From contig JADGEQ010000056.1 in the NCBI GenBank assembly GCA_016744295.1, forward strand, positions 1 through 37,899: 37,899 nucleotides of DNA, given 5' to 3'. The translations under genes and the position numbers were made by a program. The notes under the pieces are model-generated. The model made no database searches. It worked only from the letters and a program-made list of their open reading frames with translations, and had not been told where the DNA came from. Position 1 is the stretch's first letter, and each line of letters starts with the position of its first letter. Positions 24,625 to 33,128 of the stretch are shown here, piece by piece. This DNA comes from Desulfobacteraceae bacterium (GTDB lineage Bacteria > Desulfobacterota > Desulfobacteria > Desulfobacterales > Desulfobacteraceae).

Positions 24625-25310
24625 CAGATCTCCTGCCAAAATGTCTGGGCTCGGGCCATTGTTTTCTGGACAAGCTCGTGGACTGACGCCTCTTTGTTAC
24701 CAATGGCCAGGCAAAGGGCCCCATAATATTCCAGAGACATTTTTCTGGCAATTTTATTGGTAAAATACAATTGCCCCAGCCGATTATACACAGGGGCAAA
24801 ATCATTGAACATCATTTTCAGAACCGAATTTTGGGTAATTGCCACCATGAGCATCTGAAGCCCCCAGTCATGGAGGGCAAATTGTTTTGCATCGGTATGA
24901 AGGCTAATGGGTGCATCCAGGTAGGCCAAAATCGCTTTGGGATCTGTAATCGTTGCCCTCTGGGCCACCCCGGGAAAAATCAGGGTCCGGGCCTCCAGAA
25001 GGTGGGCAATGATATCCGGGGAAAGGCGATTGTTAAAGCGAGACAGGGTATTCAAAACCCCCAGTCCTCCGGTGGAAAGGTAATCATTCACCCGGGTGGG
25101 CTTGCCATGGGCAATGGTGACCCACCCCTCCTTTGACAGCCGCTGGAGCACCTCCCTCAGGGTAGGCCGCGTCACCCCCAGGGACTGGGCAAGAACTCTT
25201 TCCCCAGGCAGCACATCACCGGGCCCATAGGTATTGTCTATAAGGGCTTCCAACAATTGATTTTCGGCAAACTGGGCCGGTTTCATGGGTTTTTGTGGGG
25301 GAAGGGGCAT
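24624..25310 (-). CDS. fadR: FadR-type GntR transcriptional regulator
   Basis: 228 residues from ATG 25310, with AAGGA 7 nt upstream. The N-terminal winged helix is strikingly close to E. coli FadR: GVTRPTLREVLQRLSKEGW then VTIAHGKPTRVNDYLSTGGL, where FadR has GVTRTTLREVLQRL and TIQHGKPTKVNNF. The C-terminal all-helical domain is also FadR-like in length and pattern (QLYFTNKIARKMSLEYYGAL aligns with GRHYFANPEARSLALGFYH). FadR releases DNA on binding long-chain acyl-CoA. A FadR-like operator lies on its own promoter. It heads the operon with glpD, an FGGY kinase and an AGPS-like flavoprotein, an unusual set of targets for FadR. Confidence 0.88.
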   Translation of the reverse strand: MPLPPQKPMKPAQFAENQLLEALIDNTYGPGDVLPGERVLAQSLGVTRPTLREVLQRLSKEGWVTIAHGKPTRVNDYLSTGGLGVLNTLSRFNNRLSPDIIAHLLEARTLIFPGVAQRATITDPKAILAYLDAPISLHTDAKQFALHDWGLQMLMVAITQNSVLKMMFNDFAPVYNRLGQLYFTNKIARKMSLEYYGALCLAIGNKEASVHELVQKTMARAQTFWQEI

Positions 25311-25334
25311 AAAATATCCTTTTTCAAAACTTTT

Positions 25335-25381
25335 AAGTTTCACTGGTAAGAGGTCATACCAGTGAAACTTTTCAAAGTCAA
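25335..25381 (-). promoter_or_regulatory. fadR operon promoter with FadR-like operator
   Basis: On the minus strand, TTGACT (25381-25376) and an extended -10 TGGTATGAC (TATGAC at 25358-25353), spacer 17 nt. The -10 lies inside CACTGGTATGACCTCTT (25364-25348), which shares CTGGTA-GACC with the E. coli fadBA FadR operator ATCTGGTACGACCAGAT. A larger perfect inverted repeat with 13-bp arms (25335-25347 and 25358-25370, 10-bp spacer) encloses it. Autorepression is the simplest reading. Confidence 0.75.
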
Positions 25382-25436
25382 GTCTTAGATATCTACCCGA
25401 TATTTGAGCACCAGAGTAAACCGCACCTGGAAAAAT

Positions 25437-25464
25437 ATCTGAATATGGAGAACATCTGAATATG
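25437..25464. repeat. short direct repeat upstream of hybrid kinase
   Basis: ATCTGAATATG occurs at 25437-25447 and 25454-25464, 17 bp apart, in the space between the divergent fadR operon and the histidine kinase. The two copies could be half-sites for a regulator; no other evidence is available. Confidence 0.35.
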
Positions 25465-25593
25465 ATAGTATTTTTAAAAACATAGTGCTATAATTGCGAA
25501 ATAAATTCCAGACGCTAGTATTTCACTACATACCCGACGCACGGATACTGGGAGATTGTTGTTTTTGCGATCACAAAAAAAATAAGCCGAATA

Positions 25594-27759
25594 ATGAATA
25601 AGATGAAAATCCTTATTTCCACCCTGACAACCCCGGGAAAGACCACCCCAAAAAACGGAATCCAGTTCTGGCAGGAAAAAGTGCTGTTAAACCTGCTGCT
25701 GACCTGTGTGGTATTGGGATTTATTACCTGTGTCCCCAGTGTGGCCCTGTCCATCAGAGAAGGAATATGGCTCGTCGCCGTTGCTGATGTTCTAATTTTC
25801 TGCATCATTCTGGCCCTTTTTCTCAAACCCGGCCTTTCCTATACCGTCAGGGCGATGAGCGTATCCATAATTTCCTATTTTCTGGGAATGATTCTGATCA
25901 TCACCCTGGGACCCTTTGGGGCAGGCCCGGTCTGGCTATTTTTCTTCCCCATCCTGACCGGGGTGCTGCTGGGTTCCAAACCCGCCTCCAGGGCACTGGT
26001 TATCAATGCAATCACCCTTGTTGGAATTGGTGTTTTAATTCAGTTCAATCTGACGGATATCCTGACCCGGTTCAATTTCAAAGTCTGGTACCTGGCAACA
26101 GAAAACCCACTGGAAAAATGGGTGGTCGTCTGTTTTAATTTCATGCTGCTAAACATACTGGCAACCCTGTCTGTTACCAGCATTTTAAATGGTCTTCACA
26201 AATCATTGCAAGAGCTTGCCATCTCGGATAGAAAACACCGTCAGATATTTGAGAACATTTTGGATGTCTATTTTGAAACCTCCCTGGACGGTATCATTCT
26301 GGAAATCAGCCCTTCTGTGGCGAAATTTTTTTCCTATTCCCAAAAAGAATTAAAGGGCCAATCCCTTAACACGATCTACCAAAACCCTGAAAAAAGAAAA
26401 AAAATGCTGGAACAACTCATTAGCACGGGCCACCTCCAGGATTATGAGATATGTCTTTTTGATAAGACCAGACAAATTCTGACCTGTTCAGTAAACGCCA
26501 GACTCCTCAGGGATAAAAACAATAATCCTGAAAGAATTATTGGTATTTTCAGGGATATTACCGAACAAAAGGCCATGGGAATCAAAAAGAAAGAGCTTGA
26601 GGAACGCCTGAACAGGTCCAAAAAGATGGAAGCCTTAGGACTGCTGGCCGGTGGGGTGGCCCATGATCTCAATAATGTGCTGTCCGGCATTGTCACCTAC
26701 CCGGAACTCCTTTTAATGGACCTGGAGCCAAACAGCCCCATGGCAAAGTCCCTGGGTATCATCCATGACTCTGGACTCCGGGCCACGGAAATTGTCCAGG
26801 ATCTTTTGACCCTTGCAAGGCGGGGGGTGATCACCCGGGAAGTAGTTGATCTCAATAAAATTACCGAAGAATTTTTACGGACACCTGAATATGAAAAAAT
26901 TCTGGCCTTTCACCCCCATTTGATGGTGAAAAAAAACATTTCTGCAACGGTTCCCTTCATAAAAGGATCTGCCATCCACCTTCAGAAAACCATCATGAAT
27001 CTTATCGCCAATGCAGCCGAAGCAATGATTGATAGCGGAACGATTCAAATTTCAACTGTGAATCGTTGCCTGGACAAACCGGTAAAAGGATATGACCAGG
27101 TCAGGCCCGGAAACTATATTATTTTGTCTGTTGAAGACCAGGGAATGGGAATTGATCCCGACGACATGAAACGTATTTTTGAGCCCTTTTTCACCAAAAA
27201 GGTGATGGGCCGAAGCGGCACTGGACTTGGTATGTCGGTTGTCTGGGGAACTGTCCAGGATCATGGTGCATATATAGACGTTATTTCCCATCCAGATTCA
27301 GGAGCCCGGTTTGACCTTTATTTCCCGGTAACAGATGACAGGATTGAACACACTTCCAACCTGATCCATCTGGATAATTTAGTAGGCAGCAAAGAAAAAA
27401 TACTCATTGTCGACGATGTGCCCGAGCAACGGCAAATTGCAAAAATTCTTCTTGAAAGGCTCGGATACGAGGCCGTCTCAGTTGCCAGCGGAGAAGCGGC
27501 TGTTGAATACCTTAAATCAAATGATGCAGACCTTTTGCTCCTGGATATGATCATGGATCCCGGCATTGACGGCCTTGAAACCTTTCGCCAAATCCGCCAA
27601 TTCAAACCAGACCAGAAGGCAATCATTGCCAGTGGTTTTTCCCAGAGCCAACAGGTCAAAAAAACGCTGGATCTGGGGGCAGGCCAATATATCAAAAAAC
27701 CCTATACCATTGAAAAAATCGGGATAGTCGTTCAAAAAGAGTTGTCCCGGATTGTTTGA
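25594..27759 (+). CDS. membrane hybrid histidine kinase (TM-PAS-HisKA-HATPase-REC)
   Basis: 721 residues. Residues about 30-200 hold five to six hydrophobic membrane segments with no large periplasmic domain. A PAS domain covers about 213-325, ending RIIGIFRDITEQK. The HisKA box is GGVAHDLNN with phospho-accepting H357. The ATPase domain has the N box NLIANAAEAM (469-478), DQGMGID (515-521) and GTGLGMSVV (542-550). A C-terminal receiver has IVDD (605-608), phospho-acceptor D651 in LLLLDMIMD and the KKP lysine near 694. The NtrB-like H-box predicts phosphotransfer to its own receiver and perhaps to an external regulator. No good ribosome binding site is visible at ATG 25594, and the in-frame ATG at 25603 is also possible. 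It converges on the next kinase with 5 bp between stops. Confidence 0.9.
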   Translation: MNKMKILISTLTTPGKTTPKNGIQFWQEKVLLNLLLTCVVLGFITCVPSVALSIREGIWLVAVADVLIFCIILALFLKPGLSYTVRAMSVSIISYFLGMILIITLGPFGAGPVWLFFFPILTGVLLGSKPASRALVINAITLVGIGVLIQFNLTDILTRFNFKVWYLATENPLEKWVVVCFNFMLLNILATLSVTSILNGLHKSLQELAISDRKHRQIFENILDVYFETSLDGIILEISPSVAKFFSYSQKELKGQSLNTIYQNPEKRKKMLEQLISTGHLQDYEICLFDKTRQILTCSVNARLLRDKNNNPERIIGIFRDITEQKAMGIKKKELEERLNRSKKMEALGLLAGGVAHDLNNVLSGIVTYPELLLMDLEPNSPMAKSLGIIHDSGLRATEIVQDLLTLARRGVITREVVDLNKITEEFLRTPEYEKILAFHPHLMVKKNISATVPFIKGSAIHLQKTIMNLIANAAEAMIDSGTIQISTVNRCLDKPVKGYDQVRPGNYIILSVEDQGMGIDPDDMKRIFEPFFTKKVMGRSGTGLGMSVVWGTVQDHGAYIDVISHPDSGARFDLYFPVTDDRIEHTSNLIHLDNLVGSKEKILIVDDVPEQRQIAKILLERLGYEAVSVASGEAAVEYLKSNDADLLLLDMIMDPGIDGLETFRQIRQFKPDQKAIIASGFSQSQQVKKTLDLGAGQYIKKPYTIEKIGIVVQKELSRIV

Positions 27760-27764
27760 AAAAT

Positions 27765-30152
27765 CTATTTTTTATCCGGCTTTTTATCCGGCCTATTCCC
27801 TTTTTTGGAAAGCCATTTGACCAATATTTTAGATAAATCCTTGGGTTTCACAGGCTTGGTCAAATAATCATTCATCCCGACTTTCAGGCATTTATCCCGG
27901 GCTCCTTTCATGGCGTGGGCCGTGAGGGCGATGATCGGCACATGTTGATTTTTTACCCAGGTTTTTGGATCCCGTATCCTGAGGGTGGCATCATACCCGT
28001 CCAATTCCGGCATCTGACAGTCCATCAATACAAGGTCATAATATGTTTTTTGCAAGGCCTTTACCGCATCCAACCCGTTTTTGACCAAATCTGCCCGATA
28101 TCCCATCTTGCTCAAAATTTTCAAGGCAACCTTCTGGTTGATCAAATTGTCCTCGGCCAGAAGAATACGCACCCGGCGCCGGTCATCCTCGGACAAAGAG
28201 TGGCGGGTGATAATTTCATCAACCCTTTCTCCCCGAGTCAGGTTTAATCTGCCGCAGATCCTTACCAGGCAGGCATGCAAGGGCGCCATCTTCACCGGCT
28301 TGGTAAGATAGGCGGCAAACCCTATTTTTTCAATCACCCTGACATCTCCCCGTTCTCCCATGGAGGTCATCATCACCAGGATGGTTTTGTCAATCAGAAG
28401 ATTTGCCTTTATCCTTTCCCCCAGGTGTTTCCCGCTCATCTCCGGCATCTGCATATCAATAATAGCGATATCAAAGGGCTTGTTTGCCCGGGCTGCAGAC
28501 AAAAGCATTTCCAATGCCTCGGGCCCGGCCGAGGCTTGGTCATATTTGCATTTCCACAGCTTCAATTGTTCCCTCAGGACTAACCGGTTGGTCCTATTGT
28601 CATCCACGATGAGGATATACTTTCCCCGGATATCCTCGGAAAGGGGAAGGGGCCTTGCCTGAATAGCCTGTTTTTCAAACTCAGCCGCAAACCAGAATTC
28701 AGAACCAAACCCTTCCCGACTTTTCACACCGGTGGTTCCCCCCATCAGTTCAGCCAGTCTTTTTGAGATGGTCAACCCAAGCCCTGTTCCCCCATATTTT
28801 CGAGTGGCGGAATTGTCCACCTGGGAGAAAGATTTGAAAAGCCGATCCATCTTGCCCTCTGGAATTCCAATCCCTGTATCTGTCACCACAAAACGGATTC
28901 GAACCCTTTCCCTGGACTCTTCCTCCACGTCAACCGAGACAACGACCTCCCCTCTTTTTGTAAACTTAACGCCATTGGAGATGAGGTTTATCAAAATCTG
29001 CCGCACCCGCCCCGGATCTCCCCGCAAAAGGGAAGGCACATCGGGATGGATCACGGTTACATATTCCAATCCCTTTTCCTGGGCTTTGACAGCCGCCAGA
29101 TCCCCCACCCCATCCAAGGTTACCCTCAAATCAAAATCGATGGTTTCAATATCCAGCTTACCAGCCTCAATCTTAGAATAATCAAGGATATCATTTATCA
29201 GCACCAAAAGAGCATTTCCGCTTGTCTGGATAATCTGGGCAAACTCCTCTTGCTCCGAGGTCAATTCAGTCCCCAAAAGCAGCTCAGTCATGCCGATCAC
29301 TCCGTTCATTGGGGTCCGAATCTCATGGCTCATATTGGCCAGAAACTGACTTTTGGCCTGGTTGGCAGCCTCGGCTGTGTCCCGCTCTATTTTAAGTTGT
29401 TCCGCCTTTTGTTTTTCTGTTATATCCTCCACAATACCTTCATAGAACCAGTCATCGGCTTCGGGGTCAGAAATCACATTTGCAGAGATACTCACGGTTA
29501 GGGGATGACCTTTTTGATGCCGGTACCGGGTCAAAAAACCCGTCACTGTATCCTGGCGGATCAATTGGGCAAGCAGGATCTCTTGATCCTGGGGATGAAC
29601 ATACAATTGAAGACCGATATTTTGAATCTGGGCCATCAATCGAGCAGGGGTATCATACCCCAGCATTTTTGCAAGGGATTTGTTAACCGTTATAAATTCC
29701 CCTTCAAAGGTGGCCTGAAAAATACCCTGGGCTGAATTGTCAAAAATCCCCCGGTATTTTTTTTCCGATAACGCCAGTTGTTCTTGACGGCTGATATCGG
29801 ATATCCATGCATCAATCATCTGGGCGGCTACCCTGGCCAGCGGCTTAGCAAGATCAAGGGGACCTGTGATACCAAACCCCCCCACCTTTTGGCCATCCAC
29901 CAGAATAGGACAGCAGTATCCTTCCCTTACCAGAGAATTGGCGGATGCCTCCTTGGCGGTTACTGCATATTCCGCCACAAGACCTGTCATGATTTTCCGG
30001 GCGCCATCATGGAAATCCCCCACCCGGGACTCATCAGTGGCCTGGATAATAATACCCTGATCATCATAGATCAAAACCGGGAATCCTGTTTCCATAAAAA
30101 CCCGGGAGATGAACCGCTCTGTAATCGCAACTATTTTAGCTGAAAGCGCCAT
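27765..30152 (-). CDS. hybrid histidine kinase with sugar-diacid-recognition-like sensor and two receivers
   Basis: 795 residues, cytoplasmic. Residues 1-115 resemble the putative sugar diacid recognition domain of CdaR: ITERFISRVFMETGFPVLIYD, then a VGDFHDGAR segment and GGFGITGP. A PAS domain follows (about 133-245), then a HisKA box FLANMSHEIRTPMNG (H276), an HATPase domain (DTGIGIP, YGGTGLGLTISKRLAELMGG) and two receivers. The first has IDMQMPEM with LTKPV, the second LMDCQMPELDG with LTKPVKP. Both phospho-aspartates and lysines are intact. Architecture is BarA/ArcB-like without an Hpt domain. AAAGG lies 5 nt before the ATG. The C-terminus ends in an imperfect DKKPDKK repeat from a tandem 12-bp unit. 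The signal may be a dicarboxylic or sugar acid (inference). Confidence 0.9.
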   Translation of the reverse strand: MALSAKIVAITERFISRVFMETGFPVLIYDDQGIIIQATDESRVGDFHDGARKIMTGLVAEYAVTAKEASANSLVREGYCCPILVDGQKVGGFGITGPLDLAKPLARVAAQMIDAWISDISRQEQLALSEKKYRGIFDNSAQGIFQATFEGEFITVNKSLAKMLGYDTPARLMAQIQNIGLQLYVHPQDQEILLAQLIRQDTVTGFLTRYRHQKGHPLTVSISANVISDPEADDWFYEGIVEDITEKQKAEQLKIERDTAEAANQAKSQFLANMSHEIRTPMNGVIGMTELLLGTELTSEQEEFAQIIQTSGNALLVLINDILDYSKIEAGKLDIETIDFDLRVTLDGVGDLAAVKAQEKGLEYVTVIHPDVPSLLRGDPGRVRQILINLISNGVKFTKRGEVVVSVDVEEESRERVRIRFVVTDTGIGIPEGKMDRLFKSFSQVDNSATRKYGGTGLGLTISKRLAELMGGTTGVKSREGFGSEFWFAAEFEKQAIQARPLPLSEDIRGKYILIVDDNRTNRLVLREQLKLWKCKYDQASAGPEALEMLLSAARANKPFDIAIIDMQMPEMSGKHLGERIKANLLIDKTILVMMTSMGERGDVRVIEKIGFAAYLTKPVKMAPLHACLVRICGRLNLTRGERVDEIITRHSLSEDDRRRVRILLAEDNLINQKVALKILSKMGYRADLVKNGLDAVKALQKTYYDLVLMDCQMPELDGYDATLRIRDPKTWVKNQHVPIIALTAHAMKGARDKCLKVGMNDYLTKPVKPKDLSKILVKWLSKKGNRPDKKPDKK

Positions 30153-30253
30153 AAAAACCTTTCTTATGTTTTATGCTATCAGCCTCGAGTATATACAAAA
30201 AAATGAACTATATCAAAAGAAATTCCTTTTCCTCCCTGGCCGCCTGCCACCCC

Positions 30254-31069
30254 TTAATCCTCCTTCACTCCGTGGGTGAGGGCAAACTTTTCAAACATTC
30301 GGACAATACCGGTGACAAGCCCGTAAATCATACCAATTCCGGCATTCTTTGACGCACTTGAATCAAAGAACAGATGCAGATCAGATTCCATCCCCTCTTC
30401 GGGCTTCCAATAGCAAATGAGCAGGGGCAGCCTGGGCAAAGGGTACAATACAAGGGAGATATCGGATTCATAATGGGTGTCCACTTTTTTCCCGCTGAAA
30501 ATCAGGATCAGATCTTCAAACAGGTTGGGGTAGGTATCTGCAATTTTCTTCAAGGGTTTTTCCGACCGCTGGACAAAAAGGCCATTCATCTCCCAGCCAT
30601 TTTCAAGCTCTCTGAAGGGCACCCATTTGCCCGTCAAAGGCACTCCCTGGCAATTAAGTGCATAATTTAGGACCGGCGTTGCGATCCCGGGATTAATATG
30701 GATATCAGACTTAATTTGACCGTCATTATCCAGGGAGAGAGGTTTCCCAAAGATTCTCAGTTCCAGTCGCCCCTTGATAAATGTCCCCCCTGTCCTCTGG
30801 GCGGCATGGGAAAGGTCCAGGGTTTTTAATTGCTGTTTCAAGGCAAGCAATGCACCCTCCTGATCAGCCTCCCGGGGCAAGGATCTCCCCTTCCCCTCTC
30901 CCTTGTATTTTTCAACCAACTCAGGATCAAGGACAGGACACTGATCCAGGGAGCGTTGTCCCAGAAAAACCTTTGCGGCAAAGGCAAGGCAGGTTGATTC
31001 ATTACATTTTTTACAATTGGATTTTTCAAGAAGTTTAAAAACTTCCATGGCATTGGCAAATTGTGACAT
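30254..31069 (-). CDS. DUF3786 protein with N-terminal Fe-S cluster motif
   Basis: 271 residues. The N-terminus has a four-cysteine motif C19-x2-C22-x4-C27-x16-C44 (LEKSNCKKCNESTCLAFAAK, then SLDQCPVL), which matches the 4Fe-4S domain of the corrinoid/CODH type. It is followed by a DUF3786 domain (about 95-260) with GKWVPFRELENGW and LPLLICYWKPEEGMESDLHLFF. Such proteins are common in anaerobic Desulfobacterota and other corrinoid users and may bind a corrinoid or assist methyl transfer; no function is established. A strong GGAGG precedes the ATG. It follows no obvious partner gene; a decayed ABC-transporter fragment lies upstream. Confidence 0.82.
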   Translation of the reverse strand: MSQFANAMEVFKLLEKSNCKKCNESTCLAFAAKVFLGQRSLDQCPVLDPELVEKYKGEGKGRSLPREADQEGALLALKQQLKTLDLSHAAQRTGGTFIKGRLELRIFGKPLSLDNDGQIKSDIHINPGIATPVLNYALNCQGVPLTGKWVPFRELENGWEMNGLFVQRSEKPLKKIADTYPNLFEDLILIFSGKKVDTHYESDISLVLYPLPRLPLLICYWKPEEGMESDLHLFFDSSASKNAGIGMIYGLVTGIVRMFEKFALTHGVKED

Positions 31070-31253
31070 ATTTTATTCCTCCGGTGTCATTGGGTTTTGG
31101 AGTACTGATGAAACTTGCCATTCCTCGCACAATCCTCAGGCAAAATACATCACCCAAATGGGGGATTTTACAAAACAATTAAATAATCCCATGGCGGGCT
31201 GCCCAGACAACAGCCTGGGTCCTGTAATTACATGAAGGGTAACCCAAAAAGAT

Positions 31254-31580
31254 TTGGTTCCCGCCTTTATCCACCAATTATCAGGTGGCATGCGCCAGAG
31301 GGCCATGATCGCCATGGCATTGTCCTGTGATCCTGAAATCCTCATTGCAGACGAACCCACCACAGCCCTGGATGTCACGGTCCAGGCCCAGATCCTGGAT
31401 CTGATGAAACGGCTGAAAATAAATTTTAATACGGCTATTCTCATGATCACCCATGATCTGGGGGTAATTGCCAATATTGCTGACCGGGTGATGGTCATGT
31501 ATGCAGGAAACCCGTGGAATCCGCTTCCTCCCTGAAAATATTCGAGAATCCCTGCCAGGTTATGAAACTCATTGTCCATA
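31254..31580 (+). pseudogene. fragment of a peptide/nickel ABC transporter ATPase (DppD/OppD-like)
   Basis: About 90 residues match the middle of DppD/OppD-type ATPases: HQLSGGMRQRAMIAMAL (signature motif), ILIADEPTTALDVTVQAQIL (Walker B and D-loop) and ITHDLGVIANIADRVMVMYAG (H-loop). The Walker A half is missing. After MYAG a frameshift is apparent: the neighbouring frame continues PVESASSLKIFENPC, like the family's VE...IFENP segment, and then decays. Flanking genes are all on the minus strand and no other transporter genes remain, so this is a relic of a lost operon. Confidence 0.85.
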
Positions 31581-31599
31581 TGCTAACAGAGAGAATACG

Positions 31600-33105
31600 T
31601 CAGGTGCCAATGCGGTCCTGTTCACCCAGAATATAGGTAAATAATTTTGGGGTCATATCCCCATAGAGCTTTATGGCCTCATGATTGATGGGAATATTTA
31701 TATATTGCATCAACAACCTGTCTTCTCCGTTATGGATATGGGGCATGATGCCGGCAAAGGACAGGCCTGTTTTCTCAAGCTGGTCAACCAATAAGGGCAA
31801 ATGGCTGCTCTCCAGCGGCAAAAAGGAATAAACCGCATCCATCCGTTTTCGTTTGCAGTCTGCCAATGCTGTTGCGACTTCCGAGGCAGTGTCCTTGCCG
31901 ATGGTATGGACGATAATAAAGGCTGCATTATGTTCCGCCGGCATCGGGAAAACGCTTATACTGGATGGGCCCTTGGCCGGTGTCGGGTCTCCTGGTTCAA
32001 AAAGCCTCGGCAGTTCAAGCCATCCGTATATATCATTAACCATGTCCTGGTGGTGGGCCGGCACAAAAACGGTTCTTGGGGAACGGTCAAAGGCATAATA
32101 ATGATTCACCACCGAACCCTTTTCCTGGGTAGACGTCGCCAATTGCCTTGCCTGAAGACCTGCGGCGGCAATGCCCATGAATAATCCGCAGGGTCTTGAT
32201 CCCAGAGTGTGCATGCCTTGCTGTGAAAAAGGATGGGTGGTTACCGAACAATCAAACATACCGGAACAATTGGTCTCTTTTGCAATATCCAGAGCCTTCT
32301 TCCCCAGGGAGAGTGCCAGGCCGCTATTGCGATAGGCCGGATCCACAAATGCCAGGCCCAACTCAGGTACTTTGACCAGGGGATCATGGTGTTTAAGGCC
32401 AATATGACCCATTATCGCATTCCTGTCCGGATCCAGGGCCACAATGGATATCAGTTCTCCATCTTCGATTTTTTGGGTGAAGGTGTCAATATCGTAGAGA
32501 ATCTCTTCCTGGGTGTATCCATAACATTTCCAGGCCAATCGTATGACCTCGTTGAGTTCATCGGGGTTTGTAAGGCGGATGACGGCCTCTTTAGCAAGGG
32601 TATACCGGGGGCTCTCCTTGACAGTATTTAGCGCTAAAAGTCCTTTGGGCAGGGTGCCGGGTTTAAGGTGTTTGGTCAGACGGGTCTCTTTGCCTTTTCG
32701 TCCGTGGACAAGATGCTCCACCTTGTCCATGCCGTGGTGCATGAGCATCATGCCCAGTCCGGGCTTGTCCATTTTATCCATGGTTCCAGGGGTATAGGTA
32801 TCCCCCCTTCGCCGGTCAAAGGGGATACCTTTTTCCCTTATGGAGATGATCAAAGATACATCAATGACAAGAAACTCTACAGTGATATGGTCATCTATCT
32901 GCACCGGGCCTGAAAAATGTGTTACAGCATTGCTGAATGCTTCTTCCACAGCAACTTTAAGGGCATACACCTCTTTGTCATTCAGTGCCAGAAGATGCCC
33001 AACCTGGCCTGTATATTCTATCACCCCCCTCATCATGCAAAGATGGATCGGAACCACGAGTTTTCCCAAAAAATGTGTACCTGACTTCTGGTTACTGGTT
33101 TGCAT
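31600..33105 (-). CDS. RsbW-like ATPase domain fused to GNAT acetyltransferase
   Basis: 501 residues. Residues about 10-150 form a HATPase domain of the anti-sigma (RsbW/SpoIIAB) type, with the N box VAVEEAFSNAVTHF (51-64) and a GLGMMLMHHGMD ATP-lid segment (about 116-127). Residues about 175-320 form a GNAT domain with ELGLAFVDPAYRNSGLALSLGKKAL as the acetyl-CoA-binding motif. The remaining C-terminal ~180 residues (from about VFVPAHHQDMVNDIYGWLEL) match nothing I know. Such fusions are found in Deltaproteobacteria and other signal-rich bacteria; substrate and target are unknown. It follows the MFS gene by 23 bp on the same strand and is probably co-transcribed. Confidence 0.85.
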   Translation of the reverse strand: MQTSNQKSGTHFLGKLVVPIHLCMMRGVIEYTGQVGHLLALNDKEVYALKVAVEEAFSNAVTHFSGPVQIDDHITVEFLVIDVSLIISIREKGIPFDRRRGDTYTPGTMDKMDKPGLGMMLMHHGMDKVEHLVHGRKGKETRLTKHLKPGTLPKGLLALNTVKESPRYTLAKEAVIRLTNPDELNEVIRLAWKCYGYTQEEILYDIDTFTQKIEDGELISIVALDPDRNAIMGHIGLKHHDPLVKVPELGLAFVDPAYRNSGLALSLGKKALDIAKETNCSGMFDCSVTTHPFSQQGMHTLGSRPCGLFMGIAAAGLQARQLATSTQEKGSVVNHYYAFDRSPRTVFVPAHHQDMVNDIYGWLELPRLFEPGDPTPAKGPSSISVFPMPAEHNAAFIIVHTIGKDTASEVATALADCKRKRMDAVYSFLPLESSHLPLLVDQLEKTGLSFAGIMPHIHNGEDRLLMQYINIPINHEAIKLYGDMTPKLFTYILGEQDRIGT

Positions 33106-33128
33106 GGTTTTTAATTACCTTTTTTAAG

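Noticed and set aside
27770..27795. Tandem TTTTTATCCGGC repeat
   Set aside because: Only two units, within the coding end of the kinase (DKKPDKK); too short to be a meaningful repeat or part of a CRISPR array.
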